From assembly GCA_902728285.1 (NCBI GenBank), contig CACVBU010000871.1, positions 186,001 to 250,000 on the forward strand: 64,000 nt of DNA, given 5' to 3'. This document shows, in pieces, positions 37,001 through 47,903 of this stretch. Position 1 is the first letter of the stretch, and each line of letters opens with the position of its first letter. Under the pieces are notes generated by a model. The model made no database searches, was not told the origin of the DNA, and was given only the letters and a program-made list of their open reading frames with translations. A program made the position numbers and the translations under genes. The stretch comes from Clytia hemisphaerica (taxonomy: Eukaryota > Cnidaria > Hydrozoa > Leptothecata > Clytiidae).

Positions 37001-39381
37001 TTTTCGTCTGCTCGCTTACGTGAGCAGATTAAAAAAAATACTTTTTCAGTAAAATCCACTGTATTTATCGCCAGTTTTTTAATTAAAATACATTTTGATA
37101 GGATAATGCTACATAAAAATTTGACAGAAGTGGCTCGACAAAATTGAAAAAAATATATTTACTCATCAAACTCTATTTCTTTACTCTATTTCTTTTTGTT
37201 CAATTTTAGCTCCAGATAAAATTGGCTGAAGAGAAATCAAAAAATGAAAAGTTGAGAAAATGTATTGTTGCAGTAAGTCCAGTCATAACTTTTTACATTA
37301 TATTTCATTATCAATTTTAGTGCTGCTGCAAGGGAATCTGACTCAAGTTTGCTGGCTTTTCAGATTACACCAAGGCACATTTTTTATAATAAATATATGC
37401 TATGTGAAGCAACAGTGTTTTACTAGTAGTATAACAGGGTGTTAAATACTGACAGCTTCAGATAGTATATCATATATGCTATCGATCATATATGCTACTA
37501 TATCATCGAAAAACGGAGTGGTGTGGCGCCTTGAGTAAGCACTCACTGGTGCCCAGGGGCCACCTGAGTATCTCTATCATGTGGTGCATTCAAGCTTTAT
37601 GAAAATTAGTTACCGTGAAAATAAGTTTATACCCTAGGTTTCGAATTGTATTCAATCACAAACTAAAACATTTACTTGCATTTTATTTTAGCTTGAAGGA
37701 ACATGCAATAAATTGACCACCCGCATCACAAGTTTAGAAACGCTAAACAATGTACAGAAATGTCAATTGAAAAAGGTAAAAAACTTCATCCATTTTACTT
37801 TGCACAGTAACATACTCGCTGCTTTCCCATAGCTTGATGTCCATTATGGAACTATTGGTTCTGTTTTTTACAGAGATTACGAAAAGATTTGGAAATTTCT
37901 GCAATAAAAGTGGAAAGTTTTTTCTTGAAAATGCAATTATTTTGAAGATTTCTTTTAGATGTCTTTGTATGATGCTTTTTCATAAAGTCAGGCAATTTTA
38001 CCTATATAATTTTCTTTCGTGTCTTTTAGAAAAGAGACGAATATCGCAGATCAGAGCTGGCAATGCAAGAAGAAGTCACCAGACTGGCAGAACTTACTGT
38101 GAAATACGATCAAAATGAGCTCTTCTTAAGATCAAAATTAGTAAGTTTGTTTGATTTTCACCTGGCTTGTACTACATGGCATTAATTTCATTAGTAAATG
38201 ACTAAATAATACAACTTTCTTTGACCAAAGAAAACATTTTAAGCGATTTGAGAGGAGAATATTTAAATAAAGGAAAAATTGTTAATCAAAATAACTTTAT
38301 GATGAAACTCTCTAACACTATGAAAGTAGTGCATTTTATTGACTGACAAAAACTTTATTATTTACAGGTGGAAGCTGAAAAAGAAAATGTCAAGAGTTCG
38401 TGGACAATTGATGATTTAAAGAAAAAACGCAAGTCCATTGAGGTATTAGAATATAATCACATTTTTTTAGACAAAGAAAGTAGAGACTTCCATCCTATCC
38501 ATGCTAATTTCTTCACTGCGATAGTAAAAAGGTTCAGTAAAAATGGAAATGATTTATGTCGGTATTTTGAGACTTTCATCATTCTTGGAATGTCCACTAA
38601 TCAGAGGACTAAATTTTACGAAACTATATTTCCAATTACCTGTTAGTGAATTTTTCACCAAAATTAAACACTATCTAGACCTCTTGGAACTACAGTAGAG
38701 ACCAAAGAGAAAAATAATTTTTTTGGTAAAAGAATGATGCTTTGTAAACCTGCAATGTTTTTCTAACTTTTTCAGGATAAAGGGCAACCATCGCCAAAGC
38801 GGAGTACACCGCCAGCAGAATTAGTGAATGAAAGACGGTTGGCAATTATTCAAGAGTTTGAAAACGATCTGAACAACAAACTGTCTGATCACGAGGAGAT
38901 AAACGACGAGAGAGGAAATATTGTGGAGTTTGAAGTTGAAACAGGTAGTGGGCCGAGTGAAGATATGAACGAGCGGAGCGAAGATGTGAACGATGAAACC
39001 GAGCAGAGCGAAGATGTGAACGATGAAACCGAGCAGAGCGAAGAGATAATTGAACCAGAAAATGAAGAAGAGGATTTTGACTTTACCGGTCCGTATGTAG
39101 AAGGAGAGCTGCTCGCGGGAATGAACAATGGAAAAGCCGTCCTTATTGAAGTTACAAGTAGTAATAATAAGAACGTCTACGGAAAGCTGTATAGCAACAC
39201 CTTGTCAATGTTGAGCAATTTCAATTTCGAAAAATCTTGCAAGCTACCATTGGACAATATCCTAGAAACCAAACCAGCTGCAGAAAAACATTCAAGGAGA
39301 TCTACCTATAGATTGAACAATTTTGAATTGATAAAAAGCGAAATGAAAGAAAAGAAGAAAAAAAATTTTGATTTTGAATAG
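29923..39381 (+). CDS. Coiled-coil protein of unknown function, 477 aa, eight exons
   Basis: Exons 29923-30093, 35538-35765, 36157-36252, 37210-37272, 37692-37775, 38030-38140, 38368-38442 and 38776-39381; every intron is phase 0 and GT-AG, with no internal stop (1434 nt). Residues 1-133 are a helical N-terminal region (MYDNIDYETSSFFD; FVHWTTATCSLIIWGKLLE). Residues about 140-275 are heptad-rich and charged, a likely coiled coil. A Pro/Ser patch (PSPKRSTPP) follows, then an acidic segment with a ten-residue duplication (SEDVNDETEQ twice, from 344), a small possibly folded region (GPYVEGELLAGMNNGKAVL) and a basic tail ending KKKKNFDFE. The family is not recognised. The 5.4-kb first intron contains a LINE; intron 3 contains a MITE. 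It lies inside the giant element, apparently intact. Confidence 0.78.
30615..30855. repeat. Dispersed AAGAACA...AGGCTT repeat
   Basis: Several degenerate monomers with TAAGAACA followed about 10-15 bases later by AAGGCTT, ending in GTTCTTATT in inverted sense. Relatives lie at 17085-17255, 35990-36070 and 43918-44100. Confidence 0.5.
31879..32320 (-). other. 3' UTR-like region of LINE-B, no coding frame trusted
   Basis: Downstream (minus strand) of the LINE-B stop at 32430 and its CAA tract. The plus-strand frames here are not recognisable proteins. Confidence 0.35.
32325..32412 (-). repeat. (CAA)n and (CA)n tract at the LINE-B 3' side
   Basis: About 20 CAA units on the minus strand next to a short CA run, directly after the ORF2 stop codon. 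A simple-sequence tail is usual for I/Jockey-type LINEs. Confidence 0.7.
32430..33942 (-). pseudogene. LINE-B ORF2 remnant: RT C-terminus, RNase H, zinc knuckle
   Basis: The frame 33942-33040 reads the RT connection (FGPHVEKLTKQL, WRKDSLVKIYLTHFDSAIHY, LQRLQNRALRIITGQY) and the start of RNase H (LVIYTDGSADAG). After a frameshift around 33100-33040, 33100-32430 continues RNase H (ICTDSQSL, WVPGHSNIPGNELAD) and a CPDC...H...C knuckle. RNase H catalytic positions DG, DSQ and NELAD are visible, but the frameshift and the missing RT core make it dead. Confidence 0.85.
33905..34117 (-). pseudogene. LINE-B ORF1 start with poly-Asn run
   Basis: MNFSAEQFHTVMIAID is followed by about 26 Asn encoded by CAA/AAC repeats (33993-34071), then KGKVKQVFLAHGLKKQIG before the deletion joint. 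It looks like a gag-like N-terminus in which a CAA microsatellite has expanded. Confidence 0.5.
34815..34866 (+). repeat. 17-bp tandem repeat, three copies
   Basis: CCTGTACACCAAGGAAG is repeated three times. The flank GACAAAATGCATCGAAT also occurs at about 39586, marking a dispersed family. Confidence 0.8.
36304..36586. mobile_element. MITE of the ACACCCCC family with 6-bp TSD CAATAT
   Basis: The tips ACACCCCCTTCTCACAG and inverted are flanked by CAATAT on both sides (36298-36303 and 36587-36592). It is about 283 bp, in intron 3 of the coiled-coil gene, inverted relative to the 28701 copy. Confidence 0.82.
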
Positions 39382-39407
39382 ATTATTTTATATAATAGGG
39401 CATGTTA

Positions 39408-39605
39408 CGAAATTCGTTGCATTTTTGTCCATACTACATAATATTTCAGCTCGACCTAGAGACTAAGCCTTCTTTTTTCAGTATATGAATTTTACCGAGA
39501 TAGATTTCAAGGGGGAATTCAAAATAAGTAAAAATGTATTATTTCATGGCCTCTAAATCCAGCTGAAATATTATGTGTCGGATGGACAAAATGCATCGAA
39601 CTTTG
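39408..39605. repeat. Short inverted-repeat element, arms about 45 bp
   Basis: The left arm contains TGCATTTTTGTCCAT and ATAATATTTCAGC; the right arm (39560-39605) is the reverse complement. It starts 27 bp after the stop of the coiled-coil gene and may lie in its 3' UTR. Confidence 0.55.
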
Positions 39606-39609
39606 AGAT

Positions 39610-41202
39610 AAAGCTGGCACTCAAGGGAAGCTTGTTTTCTCAATTCTTAAAATTTTAGATTTTTTTAAAGAGTAACAGAAAAACGAAGGATTTTTAGGCT
39701 AGACATACCAAAACTTGGCCAAAAATGCTTCATTTTTGAGATAGCTAGCATTCTCATGGCGATGTATTTTAAAAGAACCCAAAAAGGAGAAAGAGAGAAA
39801 ATCTTCCGAAGTTTCTTTTATAGCCACTAAGGGACCTACACTCAATAATTTTTCATACCTACGTTTTATTACCTTTCTTTTCTTCCTTTTATTTGCCGAC
39901 AATAAAGCAATTTTTAACTTTAACTGTAGATTTGTGAACATCTTTTAATTTGGACTGACGTAGCCGAAAAGCTTTGACAAATAATACTTTGAGATTGCTA
40001 TTATCAAACAAACGTTTTTTTCATAATCTGTATTTTTTATCTTTATACACCAATTCGGTTTCTTTTAAAATCAATTCTTTATGTGTTCTGACCACCCTTA
40101 ACTAGTCCCAGGCTTTAATTTGCGCAATTATATTGAACAAAAAAAGTGAGATCATTAAAATGTTTCACGAATGACATTATGACCAACAATGCGTTAGTAT
40201 TCAATTTTCATTGTTACAAAACTTTAGTAAGGGATTAACATTTGCACTTAATTACACTCTCTAATTAATAAAGGAGGCTGGAACTAGTTTAGGGTGGTCA
40301 GAACTGATAAAGACGTGGGTTTTAAAAGAAACCGAATTGATGTATTGACACTTAACGTTTTAAGACCAACTTGGTATTTTTTCCTAACTTCTTACATTGC
40401 TCTAGATTCACCAAAAAAGCTATTATTATTGTCATTCAAACATTTTTTATTACTGGCTAAAGTGACGTGTCGATCTGACATAATAAGCTTGAATTTTGTA
40501 ACATACCCAATAATATATGGAATAATGATATAATATTTTTTGAAATAGATTTACTAATTAACGGCAAATCACTCGAATCTTAAATTTATTTTTGAAAAAC
40601 GCCTACCTCCCTCGAGCGCCCTATATTTTTCAACGCCCTTTCAATTTTCAACTGCAGCATACCCTTTCACACTCTGAGTAGCTTTTTGTCAATTTTTCAT
40701 TAAAATAAAAACTTCAATCGTCGGTTGTGGGTCAAAAATCACTTCTCAGCTTTCGAAAAAAAACTTTCTTCGATTTCCGGAAACTTTTTTATAAGCAAAG
40801 CTTCAAGAGTCATATAAATAGAAGCTTTGCAATTCTTTACCTTTCACTAAATGAAACTTTTAAGATAAAACGCTCAGTATCGCAAATGAATTTAATGGTT
40901 ATGCTTAATATATCACGGTTTTGAATCTTATTTAGAAAAGGATTTCCGTATAACAATGTATGCAAAAGTGTTAAGGGTTCTAGCGGAAGCAAAGATGTAT
41001 CTAGATGAAGAAGGCAGTGGGCAGGGGTCCCAGATAAGGAACAAATTAAGGAATATTCTTAAAGAGTAAGTTCTTATAAAAAAGCGTGCATGGAAAAACA
41101 GAAGTTGTCTCTTTAGGGTTATGAGGTTTATGTACATACTATTTACAGGGTATTTACAATATAAAAACAAAAGAAATCTTTAAAAAAAACAGCACTTGAT
41201 AT
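39610..41202. other. Mostly gene-free; 37-codon frame at 40957-41070
   Basis: A short frame MYAKVLRVLAEAKMYLDEEG...KNILKE-like (ATG 40957, stop 41070) reads like coding sequence but has no family and no clear promoter. The remainder is AT-rich and includes the hairpin element at 40052-40341. Confidence 0.3.
40052..40341. mobile_element. Hairpin MITE with arms of about 60 bp
   Basis: The left arm has AATTCGGTTTCTTTTAAAA and TTCTGACCACCCTTAACTAG. The right arm (40276-40338) is their reverse complement with few changes. About 290 bp, no coding capacity. Confidence 0.65.
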
Positions 41203-41436
41203 TTACAGATATTTATTAAGTTCATCTTCAAAGTATAGGTTTATGTCGTGTGGATTGTGAGCATTTTCATTTTTCTTGCTTTTATTTATAAAGTCTATTA
41301 TCTTTAGGAGCGTGTGTTTTTGTTGTTGTGGGTGTGGTGTATGTGTTGGTCGAAGTGTGAGTTGGGGAAGTGGTGTCAATTGGTATAATGGGAGTTGTAA
41401 TTGGTCTACAATGCGTTTAACTTGATCTTGGTTCAT
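41203..41436 (-). CDS. Hypothetical small protein, 77 aa
   Basis: ATG at 41436 lies 16 bases after a strong acceptor (TTTTCTCTCTTTAG), so it may be the coding exon of a gene with a 5' UTR intron. The protein starts MNQDQVKRIVDQLQLPLYQL, has a Pro/Thr/His-rich middle (RPTHTPHPQQQ) and a helical end (LLKIIDFINKSKK; LYFEDELNKYL). Composition looks protein-like rather than random. The family is not recognised; a LINE fossil lies 500 bp upstream and it could be related debris. Confidence 0.35.
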   Translation of the reverse strand: MNQDQVKRIVDQLQLPLYQLTPLPQLTLRPTHTPHPQQQKHTLLKIIDFINKSKKNENAHNPHDINLYFEDELNKYL

Positions 41437-41920
41437 TTTTGTATTATTTACCTAAAGAGAGAAAATTTTTGCGAAATTCAATTTCATGGTTTTGTGTGCG
41501 TAGGGTGTGCCTATCGTGAAATTGAATTCAGCGAATCACACTAAGCTCTAATTATTTTGAAGAACAAACCCCTTATTTTGAAGTTTTAATGATTGATTCA
41601 ATTTTAGACCGAACATGCTCTCAACCGAGAATTTAAATTCTGTCTCATTTTTAAGTGCATGATGTCCAAGATATGCAAATAAATATAGAAAATAACTTTT
41701 TTACAGCAAACCATCAACTTCTCCAGTCTGAACAATATCTTTAAATGACGAGTTATTAAGAAATTTTACTATTCCCTATTCCTAGGTCGAATAGGGTGTG
41801 ATCTGTTTTGGTGGACCGAAACATCCTCACACCGAACTCTCGTCAATAAATAGAATAAAAACCTGGGTAACCCAGTCTCTCGTAAATAATATTAAATAAT
41901 ATCAATCTATCACATTTCCA

Positions 41921-42178
41921 TTAACGTTTTCTTTGCAACGCGAGATTGCAAAATCTATCAAGAGTGACATTTTCATTTTCAATAATCAAATCAACCAACG
42001 ACTTAACGGAGCGCCCTCTCCTTGTATATATGTCATCATTGAACGTGAGCTTTTTCACATTTCTGTGAACATTCATGCGAATAACATGTGCCAAGTAACT
42101 ACGTTGCTGATTTCTAATAAAAACACTAACATCTTTCGTACCACATATTTCATGTAAACAAACATTGTTCAATACCAT
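41921..42178 (-). pseudogene. LINE ORF2 C-terminal fragment (RTE-like)
   Basis: Reads IRNQQRSYLAHVIRM, then KLTFNDDIYTRRGRSVKSL and a terminal FCNLALQRK. This matches, from memory, the extreme C-terminus of RTE-type LINE proteins. Truncated at the 5' side. Confidence 0.6.
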
Positions 42179-44310
42179 ACGAAAATCATTCTCCTTTTCG
42201 CGTTAACATGCTTCATACCATTACGAACCATACGCCTCAAAAACATGCGATAGGTATATGTAAAGAAAAGAATTATGCTGAAGGATGGGGTTCTCACTCT
42301 CTTTTCAAAATAACAACCAGTAAAATTTTGTTGAGGCTCGGCTGCTAGCCCGTGGAACGATATTCGACGTCAAGGGGGGCGAACGAAAAAAAAAAGGGGG
42401 AAGGAAAAAAAAGGGGGACGAGAAAGTTTGCACATCTATCGAGTTAAAAAAAAATGAGATAAAAATCAGCCCGTTGTCAGCTGATTTCGTGCTGATTTTT
42501 ATTGTAAAATAGACTTTTGATACCCCTGTCTCAATTTTCACTGATTTTAAGATCTTTTATGAAGAAATAGCTGTTTGGCCCATATTCAAACCTTTTAATT
42601 GAAAAAATACCTTTAAAAACGTTTGTTTGGTCAGTATCTTCGCCAAGTTTTTTTTTGTTTGATAAATGAGTGCATTTAGCATTACCCCAGACTGAGAATT
42701 GAACTCAGTTGAAACTACCAAGCTAGGGTTGTTGTTGTTGTTAAAAAATGAGTGAACAAGAACAAAAAGCGTGTAGGTCAGTGAATTTAGAGAGCTAGCC
42801 CCTTTAGACATTTCTAACTTGACAAAATGGTAATCTAGCTCTGGAAAAATAGTAACCATACACGCTTTTTTAATGAGAATGATAGAGTACTTTGTACTTC
42901 CAGGGCCGAGCTTCGTTTGTTGTCATCACTAGAAAAAAGTTTAAAATTCTTCAGTTCTCGAGCCTGTGTTTATTGCTGAACCCATTGTTGACTGGTTTTC
43001 TTACATTTGGTTAGGGTCATAGAGGTGATGCAGGTGGTACACCTAATAAACTACCTAAAATTTTGGGTCTTAAAGCTGGCGGTATAATTTGAAGCTCGTT
43101 CATAGGTTCATAGCATAGTCTTTTGGATAGCTCAGAGTCTCCTCTTCGTTCACCAAATTTAATGACTATTAGTTCACTCGTTAATAAGATAAAAAACCCG
43201 TCAATATCTCTATAATTTTGGTAGTTTTTTATCTTTAAACTCCGAATTTCGGTGAAAAGACTAATTTTTGAAATCTTTTCTATTGGATCACAAAGATAAA
43301 TACTGTTCTGGCAATTTAGACCAAAAATGAGGATTTCAAGTTCAAGCCTTACAATAGGGCTTTACCCTCTTATATAGACCTTGTCGGTATATGCCGACAT
43401 CGGTAGGTAAAGGGTTTAAGGGGGGAAATTGTAATCTTTTAAAATTCAGATTTTGAAATTTGAATTTTATTTATTTTTCAAATTTCAAAATTTTAAAAAT
43501 GTTTGGCATTTTCGTTACTTCGATTTATTTCTATGAAAATTTTCTTTCAAGAATTATTGAATAGATTTTCCGTACTATGTTTGCGAGGTGACGGGTATGT
43601 CCGAACCAAAAATCGAAAATTGACCCTTAGAGAGAAAATTCTTTGCCATTTTTGGGACCCTTTCAGAACGTAGATCGTTTTTTTGTGACCCTTAGGGAGA
43701 TTTGGTGGTCTGAAAAAGGTACCGTTATCGCGTGCACATACCTGGACCCTTATTTGCCTAAATACCCTAGCCTTTCTTGGCATTTTTAGCTACGAGTGAA
43801 CTAAAAACCACCAAATTTGGTCCTGATTTACTAAATTTTGTCATCTAGCGAGTCGATGTGAAGTTTACTACCTGACAATCCCTCCATCAATCCAGTCAGG
43901 TCAGCGCAGTCTCAATATGTTCTTATTTTATCCTTATTTTCAAGCTATTTTAGGACAATTTTTGCTTTGTATCTATTCCTAGTTTTCACAAAAAAGCAAA
44001 AAAGGCCTTCCAAATCTTGGGACTGTTCTTAACTTGTTCTTAACTTTTGGCCATTTTAAGGCCTCATTGTTCTTATAAAATCGTTCTTATATAAAAAGGA
44101 ATGTTTTCCAACCTACAGCGTTATAAACTCGTGCAGCAAGATAAATGAATTTTATCCCGAAAATGTGTATTTGAACTAGTGAACATGTGTGAAAAATGCG
44201 ACTGTTGACTTAACGTACAACTGACACGGGTTTGAAAAAGTATTTTTGGTTGGTAAACAGAGCAGGCACATTTTCCTGCTTTCTTACTCCCACTATGAAG
44301 GAGTGTCAAT
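42179..44310. other. Gene-free; repeat remnants
   Basis: Includes a partial relative of the CCCTTAGAGAGA elements (43575-43770, with ACGGGTATGTCCGAACC) and a copy of the AAGAACA/GGCCTT family (43918-44100). The minus-strand frame 42557-42859 lacks any motif and is not called. Confidence 0.4.
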
Positions 44311-44318
44311 TATAAAAC
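44311..44318 (+). promoter_or_regulatory. TATA box for the F-box gene
   Basis: TATAAAAC lies 52 bp ahead of the ATG at 44370. A second TATAAAA at 44345 is too close to serve. Two short upstream frames (ATG 44351, and ATG-TGA at 44358) precede the start and could dampen translation. Confidence 0.5.
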
Positions 44319-44369
44319 ACTCGTTCGTAGAGATAAAATGCTATTATAAAATGGCGCGATGTGAAATCA

Positions 44370-45269
44370 ATGGCTACAGTCAAAATGAACACTCTTCCGA
44401 AAAGCATTATCTTACAAATCTTTTCTTTTTGCGAACCGAAGGAGATTTTTGAGAGTATTTCTAAAGTTTGCACCAGATGGTATCATTTATCAAATGACCG
44501 TTCTTTGTTGTTAAGACTGAAAAGTCTATCTGCACTCGATGGAGACAAAGCTGTGTTCGACTTTGTTAGAAGACACGAAGGAGCGTGGATCGTTTCAATA
44601 GAAGTTGATAGTCGTAGATGCCTTGGTAAGCCTTGCACAAATCATGGTATTTCTTTTCTCTGCTCAAACTGTCCCAATCTCCGAAGGCTTATTTTGTGCG
44701 ATACACAAGTGGATGATGTTGGACTCCAAATGATTGGAAAGTTTTGTCATTCCTTAAAACATTTGAGAATTAGAGTAAAGGAACCATGTGAGACTGGTAT
44801 CAAGCTATTATTAGAAAAATGCACTAAATTACGTGAAATAATGCTCAACAAAATGAAGCTGAGAGGGATATGTTATAATACTAGGGTAACAGCTTTGTGT
44901 GTGGCACCATGTGCACGGTTTCTTCAAATTTTGTCAATCAAACGATGGAACATTGTGGACCAAGATTTAGAAAGAATCTCCGATAGTATGGATTCCTTGA
45001 GAGAACTTTGGGTGGATGGCTGTATGTACTTGACAAGCTATGGAATTTTTAAGTCAATTCCCCGTTTTAAACACTTGCATTGTTTGAACGTGGTAAACAC
45101 AAGGTGCATCCAAACGGACTCAGAGCTTGCACGTCTTGCTTTAGTTTTACCTAAAGAGTTCACGCGTCTCATGTTGAGCCCAAGACCTCGACAAATCACA
45201 GATGCTGGCAAACGCAGATTTAGAGAACTCTTACCTGAATGTGATCTTCTCTCATCTTTCATCAGTTGA
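44370..45269 (+). CDS. F-box/leucine-rich-repeat protein, 299 aa, intronless
   Basis: The expected role is substrate receptor of an SCF ubiquitin ligase: the F-box binds SKP1 and the repeats bind the target. The F-box spans residues about 7-45 (LPKSIILQIFSFCEPKEIFE; CTRWYHLS). Leucine-rich repeats follow, e.g. CPNLRRLILCDTQVDDVGL, FCHSLKHLRIRV, KCTKLREIMLNKMKL, MDSLRELWVDGCMYLTSYG. ATG 44370 (MATVKMNTLP) is chosen because it is the first ATG of the frame and leaves a short 5' UTR after the TATA box. ATTAAA at 45284 may be the polyadenylation signal. Single-exon structure differs from most animal FBXL genes and suggests retro-copy origin or adaptation to the element. The frame is fully open, so it is probably functional. 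Confidence 0.82.
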   Translation: MATVKMNTLPKSIILQIFSFCEPKEIFESISKVCTRWYHLSNDRSLLLRLKSLSALDGDKAVFDFVRRHEGAWIVSIEVDSRRCLGKPCTNHGISFLCSNCPNLRRLILCDTQVDDVGLQMIGKFCHSLKHLRIRVKEPCETGIKLLLEKCTKLREIMLNKMKLRGICYNTRVTALCVAPCARFLQILSIKRWNIVDQDLERISDSMDSLRELWVDGCMYLTSYGIFKSIPRFKHLHCLNVVNTRCIQTDSELARLALVLPKEFTRLMLSPRPRQITDAGKRRFRELLPECDLLSSFIS

Positions 45270-47105
45270 AGCAGATAGTTGGATTAAAATCAGTTATTTA
45301 TATAACAACAAATCTACAAAAAACAACAATAACTGTGTAGTATTTTCATTTCCCTTTGTGTTTTGTGTTCTTTTGATCAGCTTAAAACGTGAGTATTAAT
45401 TACTAAAATCAACGAAATATAATATACTCTTCGGTATCTAATAGACGGGGGATCTGGAATAAGCAGACACCCCCCGGCTGTGAAAAGTTATTTCAGAAAC
45501 TAATTGCCAGGGGGAGGGGGTTGGAATAAGAATGTCCCGGGTGGAAAATCACTAAATAAGGGGCCGATATACCACAATTTTAGCTAGGGCCGTAAATAGA
45601 CCCGTGAACGAAAAAAAAAAAAAAAAAAACGAAAAAAATCACATTTTGTGAAAATTAATATTTGTCATGATTTTTTGCCTTTTTCAAGAATTGAGACTAA
45701 TTTCTTTCAATCATATAATACAGGTGGATTTGAACGGTTTTGAAAAAAAACGCGAAAATTAGTACCTATAAGACCTTCTTAAGCCATTTAAGGGTTCATG
45801 CAATGACACCATAGAAATTTAAAAAGTTTTCTAAGTTTAGGCATGTTTTTTAGCCATACTATAGCCCAAATGTTCTCATAAGCTGAGAAAAAAACACACA
45901 ATCATTTATGAACGATTAGTATTAGGAAAATCAATAAACGATCGTTCTAATAGTGATTAATTCATTAATGGTAGATGGTAGGTTTATCAATGTGTCTAAA
46001 AAGATCCACTTCGAGCTTCGTTTGTCGTCATCGCTAGTTTCTCCTTAAAACGACAATTTCGATCTCTGTCTTCTGTCTTTTTTGCTGTAAAAAATGTATA
46101 ATGTTTGTGCAAAGTTTCTTATAAAAAAGCTTGGACACACAGACAAACAAACGGCCAAGAAAGCGTGTATTGCTTCACAATTAAGAGTATAATCGGTTAA
46201 TAGGTGTTCAGGCTATAGAACGTCACTTAATTAATGACAAGTTGGGTTGCAAGCTTCTCATTGGTTCTGCATTTATTTAATTTTTTTTACTTTTCTTGTG
46301 TTCTAAATTTTATACTTATTTTTATACGACGACCAATGAGGGGCTGGCTACCCTCAACCCTAACTAACAACTGAATGCCTTCTTCGAAAAAGCTCAATCA
46401 AAACAGATGTGACATTGCCAGCAAGATCCTGTTAAGGGAATCATTGTAAAAGTCTTTGAAAAATATTTTTAAGAGCAAAATCTAATTTAACTAGACGAAT
46501 TTTGCAAAGAAGTACAGTATTTATTCGAGGAACCTTAAGACTTACGTTTATTACGATTTACCAACTTGACTTTTCAGTCGAAAATTTTAAAATATTATAC
46601 TTTCGGTCAAAATTTTTTCTCCACGCCGAATCATACAGAAAGGAAGCCTCATTCCTCCGAATAGCAATAAACAATAACAAGATGTTTTCTAAAGAACATC
46701 AAAGTTTTTTAAAGCCTTGGAAAGAATGCTAATAAACTACCTTGAGCCTCGAGGTATGCTTAGAATATTCTTGATTTTTAAAGAAATTTGAGCTTCAGTA
46801 TTTATGAAAAGACTGCCACCAGTGAGCCTGTCAGTGAACCTGCCACCCAAAAATATTGATCAGCCGTAAGTCAACAAATTCTATTATAAATGACATTGAA
46901 ATATCTTTGACTATGTTCAAGTTTTGATGCACTCTTTTCCTATCAAGACTTTCTTCAGTAATGGTAACTTTTTAAATTACAATATAAACGTCGTCACTCA
47001 GCCAGGCTGGAAGTTTGTTTCTATTTTAAGCATCAAAACATTGGGAATGTAACGTCTTAAATGACTTTTTGAACGTTTTAGTGACGTTTCGAACGTTTTC
47101 ATCTC
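45270..47105. other. Gene-free spacer
   Basis: Contains a C/G-rich patch (45445-45545), a 20-bp poly-A (about 45611-45630) and short repeats shared with 13455 and 42900 (GATCGTTCTAA; GAGCTTCGTTTGT). No coding exon was convincing. Confidence 0.4.
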
Positions 47106-47111
47106 TTTTAC

Positions 47112-47297
47112 CCGGGCTGGAGCTATCATATGGGAAAAAGCCAGCCCAGCTTGCTGGGATCTCACTTCTTTTTGCCGATATGCCGTTTCTCATATGATAG
47201 GTTTTTCTTTTTACGAAGAAATTTTAAGGATGCCGAAATCCCGGCAAGGCGGGCCAGCCTGGTTTGCCGGGCTGGATTTTTCCATGTGATAGGGCAA
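47112..47297. mobile_element. Small inverted-repeat element (CCGGGCTGGA...CTATCA)
   Basis: The left end carries CTATCATATGGGAAAAAGCC and the right end its inverted equivalent, with TCATATGATAGG near the middle. About 186 bp, with several CCAGCCC/GGGCTGG blocks. Confidence 0.5.
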
Positions 47298-47513
47298 TAT
47301 TTGACAGCTCCCTGAAGTTACACCGTAGGATTAAGGTATTTTAAAACATTTCAAAAGTTTTTTACATGATAATATTCCACTCGCGATTATCTTTATAACA
47401 ACAGTACAAAATTGCAAACTTATTCGAACTTTATCAACGCAGGGTTGGTACGGCACGTCCAAAACGTAACTTAACTTTTTCCCACCAATAGCACCCATCC
47501 CTGTATAGTCACT

Positions 47514-47903
47514 TATATACCAAAAGAAGCGTATTTGGACGTAGAACATGTTCCCACCTGTGCCTAGTTAAAAAATTATCAATAAAAAAACCTTTTGTGA
47601 CGTCACAATGATGACGTACGTACTTAAAAGCTAGAGATCAAAATAATTTTTGCCAAAATTTTGATGACGTCAGCAATAAATGCAAAAACGTAAGTTTTGC
47701 AATAAAATGCTGACAAAAGCACTTTTCAAAAAATTTTCGATAGATATTTAAATAATATCTTTCCCTGGTCCAAATTTTATGGTATTCACTGCAATAGTTC
47801 TTGGTTCTTGAGATATTGCAATTTTAAGTTTACACTGAGTAAAAAATTGTAACTAGGCACAGGTGCATATGTTCTACATCCAAATACGCTTCTTTTGGTA
47901 TAT
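47514..47903. mobile_element. MITE with about 60-bp inverted ends, 390 bp
   Basis: TATACCAAAAGAAGCGTATT and CACCTGTGCCTAGTT at the left are matched in reverse complement at 47845-47903. The interior includes two TGACGTCA/GATGACGTCA motifs near 47600 and 47663. Confidence 0.7.

Noticed and set aside
42557..42859. 100-codon minus-strand frame as a gene
   Set aside because: No promoter, splice context or recognisable motif; an Asn run comes from a GTT microsatellite.
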